Of a stretch of 48,198 nucleotides of DNA, positions 1 through 11,600 are shown piece after piece. A program made the translations under genes and the position numbers. Below the pieces are notes generated by a model. That model was not told where the DNA came from. It saw only the letters and a program-made list of their open reading frames with translations, and ran no database searches. The stretch is from NCBI RefSeq assembly GCF_001039355.2, contig NW_019775675.1, positions 62,327-110,524 on the forward strand, given 5' to 3'. Each line of letters begins with the position of its first letter. Position 1 is the first letter of the stretch. Source of the stretch: Lingula anatina (lineage: Eukaryota > Brachiopoda > Lingulata > Lingulida > Lingulidae).

Positions 1-999
1 TTTTTGAAAAAGTGGACCTTTTCCCATAAAAACTTCATGTACCTAGATCAAATTTTACCCAGAGTGGACCTTTTCCCAGCAGAAGGGGCGGTTCTTTCGA
101 ACCCCCCGAACCACCCCTAGCTATGGGACTGATTGTACAGTTCTATTTTCCATACCAAAGTATATGCATGCAGTGCGCATGTACTGTTAGATATAGACTA
201 AGTATTTGCCAAATGGCACATGCCAGTGTTTTATTGTAGTGTCATGTGTTTTACTTGCAGCAAATTCCCCAAATATGTTCCGTTCTTACTTAAAACATTA
301 TTTAATGCCTGCCAATCCATGTTCAACTTAACATACGCAGGACATAACTCTCTCATTAAACAGAATAAAAATGTCTCCAAACAGGTGTTACGATTTACAT
401 CACTTATTAAGCAAATTTTGAATTTTGTTATGGTAACTTACCCAATGGCATTAAAAGATCTAGTATGGCCAACTTCAATTCATGAATGAAAATATAGTTT
501 CACTCACATTCTTTTTTAAAGGTACATACAAACCGAGCATCAGTGGAGCGTGGATTCCCAGTAACACATGTAAACCATTTCTACTATTTTCTTATACGAA
601 TCAAATAAATTTGGCATGCCAAGGGATAAACTGAATAGATCACTCTATCAGCCATAAAAGAGATTTTGGACTGCTCCTTTCTTTAAATTTTTGGTCAGAA
701 ATTTAACCTACTTTCGTGACCTACTTTTCTGCCCCATTGACATACAGCATAGAATGCTAGCAGAAAAATCTGTTCAAACACCATTTTGGGGTAAAGTTAA
801 ACAATGCCTTTTGGTAATTCTCTTAGTTATACTACTTGAAACTATATGCTGGCATTTGGTCAGTTTTTGTGGCAAAAAATTGACTTTGTATGCATCTTTA
901 ATCTCTTTGAATTAAAAGCCAGCTGAACACAATGTGACTCAAATGATTCCCCTTCAATTATTTTTTTTTTTTTCAGAAGGAATTATGGTTTTCTTGTAC
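1..999. other. Left flank, no assigned exon
   Basis: AT-rich sequence presumably within or beyond the ankyrin gene. The first 120 bases repeat the phrase AGTGGACCTTTTCCC twice and end in a run (CCCCCGAACCACCCC) like the end of an old interspersed repeat. A possible 32-base ankyrin exon (725-756, minus) is too short to support. Short open frames here look like chance. Confidence 0.4.
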
Positions 1000-1075
1000 C
1001 TGTATATAAAAAGCATACTGCCCCCTTCTTCCTCAGGTATCTGGACCTTCAAGGCAGTGGCATCTATATCTGCAC
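1000..1075 (-). CDS. Ankyrin gene exon 4 (last exon assigned)
   Basis: 76 bases entering in phase 1 and leaving in phase 2 at a GTACAA donor. It completes LLEAG-ADIDA and continues ALKVQIPEEEGGSMLFIY. The acceptor TTTCCAG and the ankyrin loop support the 5' boundary; the donor is less certain because the next exon is not identified. Confidence 0.6.
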
Positions 1076-4000
1076 CTGGAAATGAGTGCCACAACTTGTT
1101 AACAAGGCAGCAAAGCTGTCAAATGTACAGACAAAAAGCAGATAATAAATAATTAATGAGTGCCATAATTTGTTAAAAAGTACAGAGGCTAAATTTCTTT
1201 TATCAGACTAACACAAGTCTTCAGATGGACTAAGATTAAAGCAAAATGAATGGTATAACCACAGGGGGGGATCCAGAGATATTTTCTGACAGGCTTCCAA
1301 ATTATCTTTATTGATCTATCCTCCATTTTTGACCGTCTCTGACGAAAAAAAATTAGATTCTTGTCCATGTAAACTTGAAATTCTGACTGTCTTCCAGAAG
1401 ACCCAGAAGACGGCCTAAATCTGCCCAAGAACCATGCTTTCTTGTGAAAAACATTGAAACCTGAGGTAATTAATATATGGATTGGAGACTTATAGTGGTT
1501 GGAGATGGCAACTTATGAATCTTAACAAAGATCTATAGTATGTGCAAATTGATCTAGAAAAGGTGTCAAGATACGGACCTTTTAAATGAATGGAACAGAT
1601 GAAGTGCACCATAGGTATTGAGGGAAGAGTATTACAATGCTGATCTAAATCTTTTATAAGGAAGTAATATGCTCCAATGATTCACTTTATCAGAATTTAA
1701 ATGTGTAAGCACTACCGTCAGCCATATCTCTGAGAAAGACACTTTAAAAAATTAACAACATATTACCAGCAGAATATCTTGATGAAGAATTAATTGCACC
1801 AACCTGCTTCCAGTAGCTTATATATCAGTGAAGGACTTTTTTGGCACAACAAAAGTAGTGGAGACACCACAGAATGTCTTGTTGCAGTAATTTCCTCTGA
1901 CCTCTTGTTGGGATCTGCTCCTAGAATAAAAGAAGAAAGTCAATTATTTCACAAAAATTAAGTTATTGAACACAAGCTGAAATTTTTAGCAACCGCATTG
2001 GCTTATACACAACATCAGATGTATGTCTTCATCAAGCTGATGTGAGTACATGCAGATGTTAATATAATATCACTTCCTGACTAGTGGGTGGTTCAGCGAC
2101 CAGGACCCTATTGTTGGCCATAAGCTTACAATGGTAGGCAAAATTCTACCTTGTGCTCAATCACTTTACTACTAGGTAATCAAACCACCAAGCTATGCAA
2201 AAGTTAATGTTGGGAATACCCTATTTTACTACTCAAAGTGAGTTAATGTACTTCTATTAAATATTGTATCAGGGTAACCACTATGCTACTGTGTGTACTG
2301 GTAGACTTTTTCATATATATATACTAGAAAAGCACTCCGTCCGAGAGCGCAGACCTCCACCAAGGCAGCAATTTTTGATTATAATTGATTGATTATTGAT
2401 CCGGATCACCACCAAAAACTAATCATCTGTTCTTTGGCCCACTTCTTACAGTTCCTGAAAATTTCATCAAAGTTGGTCCATAACTTTTTGAGTTATGACG
2501 ATGACAGACAAACAAACAGACAAACAGGGGTGAAGGAATAACCTCCTTGGTGGAGGTAATGATAAAAGTTGCTGACTTCTGTAAAGCACTACTGGCCAGT
2601 ATCTACCATGAATAAATATAAATGAACCAAATATGAAATACAATTAGCCATAAGTGTTATGTACTTATGGAAATATGGAAAAGCAATCAAAGAGTGTGAC
2701 CTCCATCAAGACAAATAATTAACTAATTATCAACACTTAATTAATGGATTAATTAATGGATCATTACCAGAATCTAATCATAAATCTGTTGGCCCATTTC
2801 CTAAAAATGTCATCAAAATCTGTACACAATTAATTAATTAATTAATTAGCTAATTTATTACCTAATTAATTTATGGATAATCAGCAAAATCTAATCATTT
2901 TTTTCATTGAGCCAATTGCAACCTATCCTGAAAATTTAATCAAATTCCATATATAACCTTTTGTGTAATGCTCTCCACAGACAAACCTACTAACTAATGG
3001 TAACAAAAACAAAACCTCCTTGTCGAAGGTAAAAATTACAGTTACTGTAACAGTGAAAGAATAAGTATATTACCAGAATGTAGAAGAGGATTTAATAAAT
3101 CTTCCAACTTATCCTGTCCCACTCTGATAGCAACACAAAGTGCTGTTTCTTTATATACACAGGGTTCAGCAATGGAACGTCTAGCATCATCAGAATGTTT
3201 CAATTTAGCATTGATTAACTTCCTGTAACCTTCTTCCAGTAGATTTTTTACCTGTTGTAAAAAGATAAAAAAAAAGACAGTTTGACTATCATAAGTTTAA
3301 TTTATATGTGAAGGGAGAGTAAACATAGCATAAGTTTTACATGTAATAGCAGAGTGTCAAGTTTTACAAATACCAATAGCTTACAAGATGTTTCTCTGAC
3401 ATTTGAAAATCGGCAAGATGTTACCATGTTGGGAAAATGCCAAACTACCCTACACTTATCACTGCGCCAGGTGAAATAGCTAATATGTATCTAGAAGGAG
3501 GTCACTAACTCTGAAAGAGTATCCCATGCCTTGGATGGTATTTTTACACAGTGTTTAATGTATTGGATATCCTACTGGATAATTTGTCTGGCACTAAGTG
3601 CTTGTTCATTAATTAAGGCTGATAATTATGGAGCTATGTTTAATCAAATTAAGTTGAATTAAGCCTATGAATGCAGAATTGGTATTTATTGAACTCTACT
3701 AGACGTATAGATTTGCAATGTAGCCTCATTGTGATCATGCATTAAGGATCACAGATGATTGCAGGTATAGGCTTAGTTGTTGGCTTTTGCAAACTGCCAT
3801 AAAAATGTCCCTGGTATGTCAGATTTCTATCAATTTTTACATGATGTGCTGCCCCTCAACTACTGTACTGCACTGAGAACTAACCTGTGTTGATACATGA
3901 CAAGATCAGCTAGTACCGTTTTAACCATGTGGGCAACATTTGGTGATCAAGCTAATAAAGGTCAAAACAGAATTTTTATGGNCAGCTAGTACCGTTTTAA

Positions 4001-4163
4001 CCATGTGGGCAACATTTGGTGATCAAGCTAATAAAGGTCAAAACAGAATTTTTATGGAGTAATTTTTTCATTAAATCTTTTAAGCAAAGTAAAATATATA
4101 TTATATTATGAAAAATAATTGATGTTTTTTTGTTTTGTTTTGTTTTTAAATGTTTTTTTTTCT

Positions 4164-4210
<47 letters not shown>

Positions 4211-4609
4211 CAACATCTCTTCTTCCCAAACCTTTCTTGTGACCTAGTTACCTAATGATAGGAGGTCAAGTTCTGCTACTTAATAAAACATTGTATCTGA
4301 AATTATTTTGCATATTTCCAAGACCCAAATTCCTTCGTTTTGCCTATTTTACAAGGCTAAATGTATATTTCTGTCTTTGGAAAAATTCCAGAGCCAAAAT
4401 TTATACCCATTCATATACTCAGATACATGTATGTGGCTATCTGCACTCTTTAGAAACGTTCTTGTGTTCCTTGATTTTGGGAAAAACGTGGACATAAAAT
4501 AATAACATCCCCTCACCGCCATAACATCTTGCCGTTTCAAAGCAAGCACCATTCGAGGTGCAAGCTCAGAATAATTGCCTGGAGGCCCGGAAAGCCTGCC
4601 TCCCGCCAT
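1000..4609 (-). CDS. Ankyrin-repeat protein gene, 5' part (4 exons, partial)
   Basis: Built on the minus strand from four exons: 4517-4609, 3074-3251, 1804-1920 and 1000-1075. All junctions are GT-AG and the phases agree (0, 1, 1, then 2 at the last donor), giving about 154 codons with no stop. The N-terminus starts MAGGRLSGPPGNY. Residues about 72-94 and 111-133 carry ankyrin signatures: ETALCVAIRVGQ followed by LLHSGADPNKRS, then SPLLLLCQKS followed by LLEAGADIDA. These match the helix-turn-helix core and GAD(P/I)(N/D) turn of ankyrin repeats, which usually act in protein-protein contacts. No signal peptide or membrane segment is seen in this part. The 3' end was not found and probably lies beyond the left edge. 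I do not recognise the orthologue, so no function is assigned. The gene is divergent from the phosphatase gene, with start codons 416 bases apart. Confidence 0.8.
1257..1434 (-). mobile_element. hAT5-like MITE, copy 1, with 5-bp target duplication
   Basis: The element spans 1262-1429 (168 bp) and is flanked by direct repeats AACCA at 1257-1261 and 1430-1434. Its left end CAGGGGGGGATCCAGAG and degraded right end CCTAAATCTGCCC are inverted relatives of each other. It shares its whole length with elements at 6091 and 44033. No coding capacity. It lies in ankyrin gene intron 3. Confidence 0.8.
1804..1920 (-). CDS. Ankyrin gene exon 3
   Basis: 117 bases, phase 1 in and phase 1 out. The acceptor is strong (pyrimidine tract then TTCTAG) and the donor is GTTGGT. 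It opens with GADPNKRSEE, the loop after an ankyrin repeat, and closes with SLIYKLLEAG, the second helix of the next one. Confidence 0.8.
2330..2560. mobile_element. Interspersed repeat with inverted ends, copy 1
   Basis: The ends are a perfect 13-base inverted pair (ACCTCCACCAAGG at 2353-2365 and its complement at 2545-2557). The interior contains AATCATCTGTTCTTTGGCCC, TTGGTCCATAACTTTTTGAG and an (ACAAACAG) rich stretch. From memory, similar phrases are common in aquatic animal genomes, but I cannot name the family. It lies in ankyrin gene intron 2. Confidence 0.6.
2699..3030. mobile_element. Same interspersed repeat, diverged copy 2 with internal duplication
   Basis: Starts ACCTCCATCAAG and ends CTTGTCGAAGGT, degraded versions of the ends of the 2330-2560 element. 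The phrase AATCTAATCAT with a following GGCCCA- or GAGCCA-like stretch and ATCCTGAAAATTT occurs twice, separated by (AATT) rich sequence, so the copy has an internal duplication or is two nested fragments. Confidence 0.5.
3074..3251 (-). CDS. Ankyrin gene exon 2
   Basis: 178 bases, 59 codons plus one base. The acceptor has a long pyrimidine tract ending ACAG and the donor is GTAATA. It codes VKNLLEEGYRKLINAK near the start and YKETALCVAIRVGQ in the middle, a near-consensus ankyrin inner helix. Confidence 0.8.
3907..4057 (+). repeat. 75-bp perfect direct repeat flanking a single N
   Basis: Positions 3907-3981 and 3983-4057 appear identical over 75 bases (both start CAGCTAGTACCGTTTTAACC) and are separated by one N at 3982. 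This is the signature of two contig ends that overlap but were not merged, so one copy is probably an assembly artefact. It lies in ankyrin gene intron 1. Confidence 0.85.
4165..4210. repeat. Poly-T tract
   Basis: 46 consecutive T (A on the ankyrin gene's strand), preceded by T-rich sequence with TTTTG steps. It could be a microsatellite or the A tail of a retroposed sequence, but no body of a retroposon is evident beside it. Confidence 0.9.
4517..4609 (-). CDS. Ankyrin gene exon 1 (start codon exon)
   Basis: Codes 31 residues from ATG at 4609 to ...RQDVMA, then a GTGAGG donor at 4516. It ends in phase 0 and joins exon 2 to read ALKRQDVMA-VKNLLEEGY, a natural first ankyrin helix. Read-through past the donor loses all similarity to a repeat. 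Confidence 0.75.
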
Positions 4610-5025
4610 ACAACTTCTTTGCAGTAAACTCAGGGCTCTACATCATCGCTAGATCGCTAGATATAAAGAAGATCCTCGGATGTACAGGGGCAACGTTTAA
4701 AATATCTTACATTTCAAGATAGGCCTATATAATAATTGCAGCGCTCTGAATCACAGCACATCTTGCAAAAATAGAAGCAAGTCAAGAGTGCGTTAATGAA
4801 CATAATTAGAAAGCGATAAAAAGGCTAATTAAACTTGCAAAAACAATTCCTGTTTGGTGCGCAAAGAAATTAAGCCTTTCTTGGAAATGCCCAAACACCC
4901 TGCCATGCGTACTCTACTTCCGTTCCAAGTAACTGGCTGCCAGGAAATTCAGATATATTTGAGAGAAGGATTGAGTGAAAGCTCGCCCAAATGTGGAATT
5001 AAAGTGCTCAGAGCAACAGCCCCAA
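4610..5025. promoter_or_regulatory. Putative bidirectional promoter between ankyrin and PTPN2-like genes
   Basis: This 416-base interval separates two divergent start codons and must hold both 5' leaders and both core promoters unless upstream exons were missed. No TATA box stands out. An ETS-type ACTTCCG lies at 4916-4922. Two ATGs at 4887 and 4905 share a frame that stays open across the phosphatase start, out of frame with it. So either phosphatase transcription starts downstream of about 4907, or a long overlapping upstream frame affects its translation. Confidence 0.5.
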
Positions 5026-5097
5026 ATGAGCTCGACGTCGCTAATCGGCCTGTTCGAAGACTACGACAGGAACGGGAGCTGGGGAATCGAATACGAG
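5026..5097 (+). CDS. PTPN2: PTPN2-like exon 1
   Basis: Codes [20 protein letters not shown] then IEYE, and ends in phase 0 at donor GTGGGC. FE-x-D-x-x-G-SW-x-x-x-Y aligns with the N-terminal helix of PTP1B (FEQIDKSGSWAAIY). No in-frame ATG lies upstream in this leader, so 5026 is the start; its -3 base is C, a weak context. Confidence 0.85.
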
Positions 5098-8000
5098 GTG
5101 GGCACTGGGGAAGTAACGATCCAAATACTATGCACTGGCATTTGGCGTTTGCACACTGTTTTACTTTTACTTTTGTTTATCTTTTGAAAACGGCAGTGTT
5201 TGTAGATGCAGTTTTACTTTTGTAGTTATGTGTCACAAAATAACCAGCTGTGATTACAATATAGTGGATTTTTTAAATTGATTTTCTTTTTTTCTTCAAA
5301 AAATTGCACTTCGTCCCCCCGTCTTGAAAGGGAGAGTCATGTGCACATCCGTGTATAGAGTAACATATCTTATTGCGGGATTGCAAAAATCAGAATGCAG
5401 CAGGGATGCAAAATTACTGGCTTTTCCTTAAAAAGTGATTAATGCAAATATGATGATCTGCAAGTCACATTATATTACCCCACCATTATAATATCAATAT
5501 ATAAATTGATAGATTGGTACAATAAGACATATATCAAAATCAGTTCATTTGTTTTAAGCAGATTTGATAATATCATCATATGTTAGGCATTACATAGGAT
5601 TTAAGAAGACCAGTCTGAGGAGCAGATACAGTTGGCTTTGTATTTTATCCTGCATAAGGAAAAAATTGAAATAAATAAATCATTTTCATAATAATAATAG
5701 TAATTAAATGGCATTTAGGTCAGCTCCATCTATCTTGCATGTTTAAAGCTTCATCAAGTCATGCAACCTTGTAAAACTAAAGTGAGAATTTACTTTGAAA
5801 ACTTGCTAGTAGATTTAATCTAGTCAGCGTTTTACATGCTGTTTTTTGTAAGTTAATCTGAGAGAGAGGGAGAGAGAGAAAGCGAGATCTTAGGTTTATT
5901 GGAATAACTGCCTTTGTTAAGAAATTCACTGATAAAACTTAAAAGGACCATTTAAAACTTAGCTGTAAATGTTAAATGCACTGTTGCATGCTCACGTTTC
6001 TCTTAAAATAAATCTTGGCAAATTTTTATTAAAAACTCATGCACACTCATGTTAATAATTGTCCTGATTTTCTGCATGCATTACACAAGTCAGGGGCAGA
6101 TCCAGAGCTATTTTCTGACAGTCTTCCAAATTATCTTTGTTGATCCATCCTCAAAATTTGATCGTCTTCCAACAGAAAAATTAGATGCCTGTTAATGTAA
6201 ACTTGAATATCTGACCGTCTTCTGGAAGACCCAGAAGACGGCCTAAATCCGCCCCTGCAAGTTATTTACTTTTAAGTGGCAAAATGCTAAAGGAATAGAT
6301 GTTTTGTACCAAAATTTATTGGAGCACAGTTATATTTAATATTATTTTTTTCAAATATAATTTGTTTCTTATTTATTTACTTGATTTGAAAAATCCTTAA
6401 ATATCCTTTCTGTCATAGAACTTTCAGTTTTTGGCTCAATATATATTTTTTCCAAGTCAGCATCTGTGTATGCACTGAGAATTACCACAAGCTTTCTATT
6501 CCAAATATGGTGTCAGATTTCAAGGAAAGGTAAATGTCAATTCCTCCTAAAAACATGAATAGTTGGGCTTTTCTTCAAAATTTCAAGATAAAGAAATTTG
6601 TAGCTATTTACTTGTAATTATGGGAGGTTGGTAACCAGCATGAAGAAAAAGAAAGGATTTATCTCTCTCATCCCTATGTAATAGCATTGAAAATTATTGG
6701 CACAGAGTTCTACAAATGAAACAGGTTATATTTTTAATTGTGTATATAACTTGCATAACTTTTCACCTTTTTTAAAAACAGCTTGTCAGTAAATAATATG
6801 TTAAGAACTGACTTAAATGTTTGACATACAAAAATTTGTGTGCACACTGCATTGTCATCAATAATCATCATGATTCATGCTGGATTATATATCTGGAGCA
6901 GCAGATACAATTTGAATTATTATATAACTCTAAAAGCCTTAAAGGTTCCATAAAAAGCTGTTGCTGGCTACCATCTGGTGCTGAATAAGTATGTCTTTTT
7001 ATGTTTATCATGTAAACAAATACATCAGTTATTTCCACAAAATTATATGAAGTGTCCTCAAAATTTTCTTTCCTACCCAACTGTGGTGACAGTGGCACCA
7101 TTATTATTACTTTTAATGTCATTGAATTGGTTTGCATATGGCTTGAAGGCATGGAGTGCATTATGCATATTTTATATGCACAAGAATAAATTCCTGGAAG
7201 TTTTAGCAATTCTCTTTATTGCCAAGGTATACCCTATTTAGAACCACGAAAAAATAACAATTTACTAGTATATACCCATTTTCCGAGCTCTTCATTTCTC
7301 ATTTTTAGCTCTGAAGCATTGCCTGCCGTTTAGCATGATATTGCATGAATTTTGCACAGTTCCATTGGGGAGTAGTTTTTTTTCTGCTGTAATTTTAAGT
7401 AAAAAAACTATTTTGAAAGATACAGCCACTGACATTATTTAACCTCACTGTTGCCGACACCTTAAGAAATTACAAATACTTCTTAGAAAGGCACAGTGAC
7501 ATTGTTCAACCTCACGCTTGCTGCCCCTTCAAATATAAAACTATTTTTATAAAGGCACAGTGACATCATTTAACCTGGACAATTGCTGACACCTTCAATT
7601 TGTTTTGATTACTTCTTAGAATGGTATAGAGACATAATTCAACCTAACTGTTGGTGACACCTTCAAAATATTTATTATGCACAATTATATTTGGTAAGGT
7701 ACACTAACATTATTTAACCTGGACTATTCGTGGCCCCTTCAAAATATTATGTACAAATATATTTGGAAAGGTACACTATTTATTAACCTCACTTCAAAAC
7801 TTCAAAATATAACAACAGACATGGAGAAAACTCTGGGGCTTTGCTGGTCTTTTGTACCAGCTGGACCAAAAATCTACTGGTCTTACCAAAATTTTGCTTG
7901 TCCTTCCATAATTTTTATTTCGTTTTTTTCCAAAACATTTAAGACTGCCAGGTGATAAGGCCGTTTTTGATGGGGGTAGGGTTGGGGAGAGGGATTACTC

Positions 8001-8590
8001 TGGTAACTTATGTCTGATTGCAATTATGTTTATAAAGGCACAGTGACATGGTAAACTCCACTATTGCCATCATTAAACTTAGATTTTTTGCAGGTTAACT
8101 GTCCAAAATACACGTCCCATTTCTTTGACTTTTAAAAAATGTTTTGACTTTTAGGTATAATTTTTTTATTATTTCTGTATAATATACATGTCTCAGCCTA
8201 GCTGTCTAGATATATATTATTTAATGGATCTTATCTGGGATTTGAACTTTTTCCCATAAAAGAAATAGCAATTTCTTCCTATTCACAAGCCGTCGCATGA
8301 CCTATCCCTGCCCTTGGATGTTTATATAATCTCTAATTAACTAATTTACTTCTAAATGACAACCACATCTTGTACATTTCAAAAGGAATCAGCATATCGA
8401 TATCATGTATCTTGTTGTTTGATAGGGTTTATCAGATTAAGATCTGAATTAGGCAAGATCAGTAGTCTTGCAGGATATGTAGACGTAAAAAAAAACACAT
8501 CTTACCTGCACCTTTAACAGCAGTTAAGGAGAGAGAGAGAGAGTGTGTATGTGTGTGTGTGTGAGATAAAAATGATCTTTTTCCATTTGA

Positions 8591-8636
<46 letters not shown>

Positions 8637-11600
8637 TGTAAGCGGGTGGTGGAGGGTTACAGATCTGCTTTCAAAATGTTTAAATGCTGCAGGAAGCATA
8701 CTTAAGCCCCAACCCGTTCCAAAGTACTTGTACTCTTTCCTTGCAATTTCTTAGTAGCTCGTAATAAAACATTTTTCCGTCAGAATAAATTTCTTAGTAG
8801 CTCTAGGCATGTACAGTAAATGAATGTATGCAATTTGAATCTTCAACAAAATGGGATTGTCACCAGCTCTTTATTGTCTCTAGCAGAGTACCTGTGGTGG
8901 CAAAACATGCCGGTACTTATTGAAGGCTATTGCATGCTTCAGGCCAACAGTCTATTTTATATGTCAAGAGACTATATAGGCTTTTCCTAGAATTCATTTA
9001 TTAGTAAGGCTGCCTCTTTCGTGTTTCACAGTTTTTTTCCCCAAAGGTTGCAGTTTTGCAGGTTAGTTTTGAAAGCAGCACTGTTAAAACTGAATACTAG
9101 TAACCTACACTATGCCAGGCAAATCATATGCAATTTGTTTCTCTTGGCAGGTTGATTAAAGTCTGTCTTGTATATTATATATAAATATTATAACATTTGA
9201 TTTGACAGAAAATCTTTTACATACTAGTTTTATTCTGAAACAAATATTCCATTGCCCCCTCCCCCATGCAGACGGGGTTCACTATAGCTGCAGTGAACAG
9301 GTTTGAGAAGCCAAGAGTATATTGTAAGAAATGGGCCTAACCTCTTTCTCTTTGCTTAACAGTCTTATCTCCATTATCATTGACATTTGCTCACCTAGCA
9401 TTGCTTACATAAACTTCGATTTCAACTTGCTTTGAAATCAAGAGCAAAAGAATCGAATGATGCATAAAGTAGTAATCACTAACTCTATGCTAGTATGCAT
9501 GGATTATATTTGAATTGATATATGAAATAATTACAACTCGATTATTGCCTGTTTCAGAGGATACGCAATGAATCTGCCCTGAACAGAGAGTTTGAGTTCA
9601 CAGCCAAGCATGCCAGGAACCCAGAGAATAGGAATAGAAACAGATACAGAGACGTTAGTCCTTGTAAGTATGAGAAATGTGTGTAATCACTGGCCCCAAG
9701 CTAAGCCGTATTCCAGGACAGTTGAAGCCAGGCCAATAAAAATGTTGTATATAGACTCTGGGCAGGTAGGTTTTGTCGACTCTGGTGTCCAGTACACTGA
9801 CTTTTTGTATTTATTTATTTTTATTTATTTATTCATTTATTTATTTATTTATTTTTTATTTTTATTTTAATTTTTTTTTGTGTGTGTGTGTCACAGACTC
9901 TTAACCTGGCCATTTGCGAAGCATGACATGGGGTTCATTCCCAACAAAATTATCAATCTACGTAGCATGATCCAACTCTGCAGGGACTCTTGCTGAGATT
10001 AACAGACTCACACGCCTCCTCTCATTTTGCCAACATATTTGTAAAATCACCAGCTTTTCTGTAATCAACTCAATGCCAGAAGAAGGCGTGTTAATCTGGT
10101 TGCATTCCCTTTGAGACCCTACGGAGTTGGATAGATCTACATAGATGACAGTGGGAATAAGCCCATAAACCCAACACCACATTCATCAAAGCAAGAGATT
10201 AAGTCTTTCTTTCAAGACGGTTTTATTTTGATACAATAATGCTGCTAATGTAACACTAAGATAATTGCGTGTACCTTATGAATCAGACATGTGCTTTTTC
10301 CACGGAAAAATTCTGATGGTTCCTGAGATTCATCAAAATCTGCAATAAAATTTGTTCAGAGTTTTTTTTTTTTTTTTTAACTTAGGCTTGTGCCTGATGA
10401 AATCTGTTCTTGTTTTCCAGATGATCACAGTCGAGTTGTTCTCAAATCGGGCACCAACGACTACATCAACGCTAGCCTCGTAGAGGCACCTCAGGCAAAC
10501 AGGCGGTATATACTGACACAGGTTTGTCGTTCTCTTCTCCCCCTGTGTCCTGGGTGAATATATTGTGATGCTTTGAATTGATTTCAGAAATCCAGTGTCT
10601 GTTGAAATGAAAGATTTATGAATAAGTTATGGTCGTGTGTGAATCATTCATTTTGGTACTTTAACAGGTAACAGTACAAATATAGGATGGGCTGCTTTTC
10701 AATTTTGTTGCTACCACTCATCAGGAATGTTCTTACTTAAAGAATTTATGACTTTAAAAAAATCAGATTCACAGATTTCCTCATTGAAAAGATGGAATTA
10801 TTGCCATGCCTCTGAATTACAAATATTTCATTAGACTAAGTGTTAATTACCTTCCAGGGTCCACTCCCAAACACCTCAGGTCACTTCTGGCAGATGGTCT
10901 GGGAACAAAACTCCAAGGCCGTCCTTATGCTGAACAGGGTCATTGAAAAGGGGACCGTAAGTGAAAGGCAATTCTGTGAACAGTTTTTAATCAGATTTGA
11001 TTATTGAAGGTTACCTGTGCAGGAACAGGTCATGGAAAAGGGGGCATAAGTGAAAGATAATTCTGTGAAATGTTTTCTTCAATCAAATTTCCTTCATTGA
11101 TTATTGAAAGTGACTTTCAGTTTGCACAAACATGGTCATCAATATTATGGGGACCTTAAGTGAACATGAATTCTTTGACATTTTTTCAGTCACATTTCAT
11201 TCATAATTGAAATTTGCCTAATGTTCTGAACAATGGGACTGTGAGAATTGTTCTATGAATTGTGTCAAGCCAATTTCATGGTTTGTATCTGTGTATGTGT
11301 AGGACCATAAGGATGAGCAAAATACACAAATTTTTTGTAAAAATAGGTTGTGAATGAATAAATTGAATAGTAACAGCAAGGATTTTGTTTTTTATTATGA
11401 TAGACCACATTAATGAATTTACACATTTTTTAAATGCCAGGTAAAATGCAGCCAATATTTTCCAATAGGCGAGGAACAAGGCGGCCAAGACGCCATGATC
11501 TTCAATGACGTGAACATCAAAGTGACGTACTGTGGGGAGCAGAGAGCCTCCTACTACACTGTCAGAACGCTGGAGATTGAACACCTCATTGTAAGTTCTT

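Larger units (their letters stand above)
5098..9557 (+). other. PTPN2-like intron 1 (4.5 kb)
   Basis: No exon supported. Contents I can name: a hAT5-like MITE (6086-6262), a degenerate minisatellite (7416-7795), GA/GT and ATT microsatellites (8529-8636). The acceptor is CTGTTTCAG at 9557. Open frames at 6868-7241 and 7749-7955 show no family similarity. Confidence 0.8.

Noticed and set aside
1-120. Complete transposon at the left edge
   Set aside because: The end-like CCCCCGAACCACCCC run lacks an inverted partner within the window; likely a truncated old repeat.
725-756. Possible fifth ankyrin exon (minus strand, 32 bases between TTCTGCTAG and GTAGGT)
   Set aside because: Phase fits, but the peptide SILCCMSMGQK has no ankyrin character and so short an exon can arise by chance.
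4854-5225. 123-codon open frame as a separate gene
   Set aside because: It overlaps phosphatase exon 1 in another frame and reads into the intron; the phosphatase reading has clear homology. Kept only as a possible upstream frame.
8514-8754. Poly-Asn / poly-Leu frames
   Set aside because: They are translations of the ATT microsatellite.
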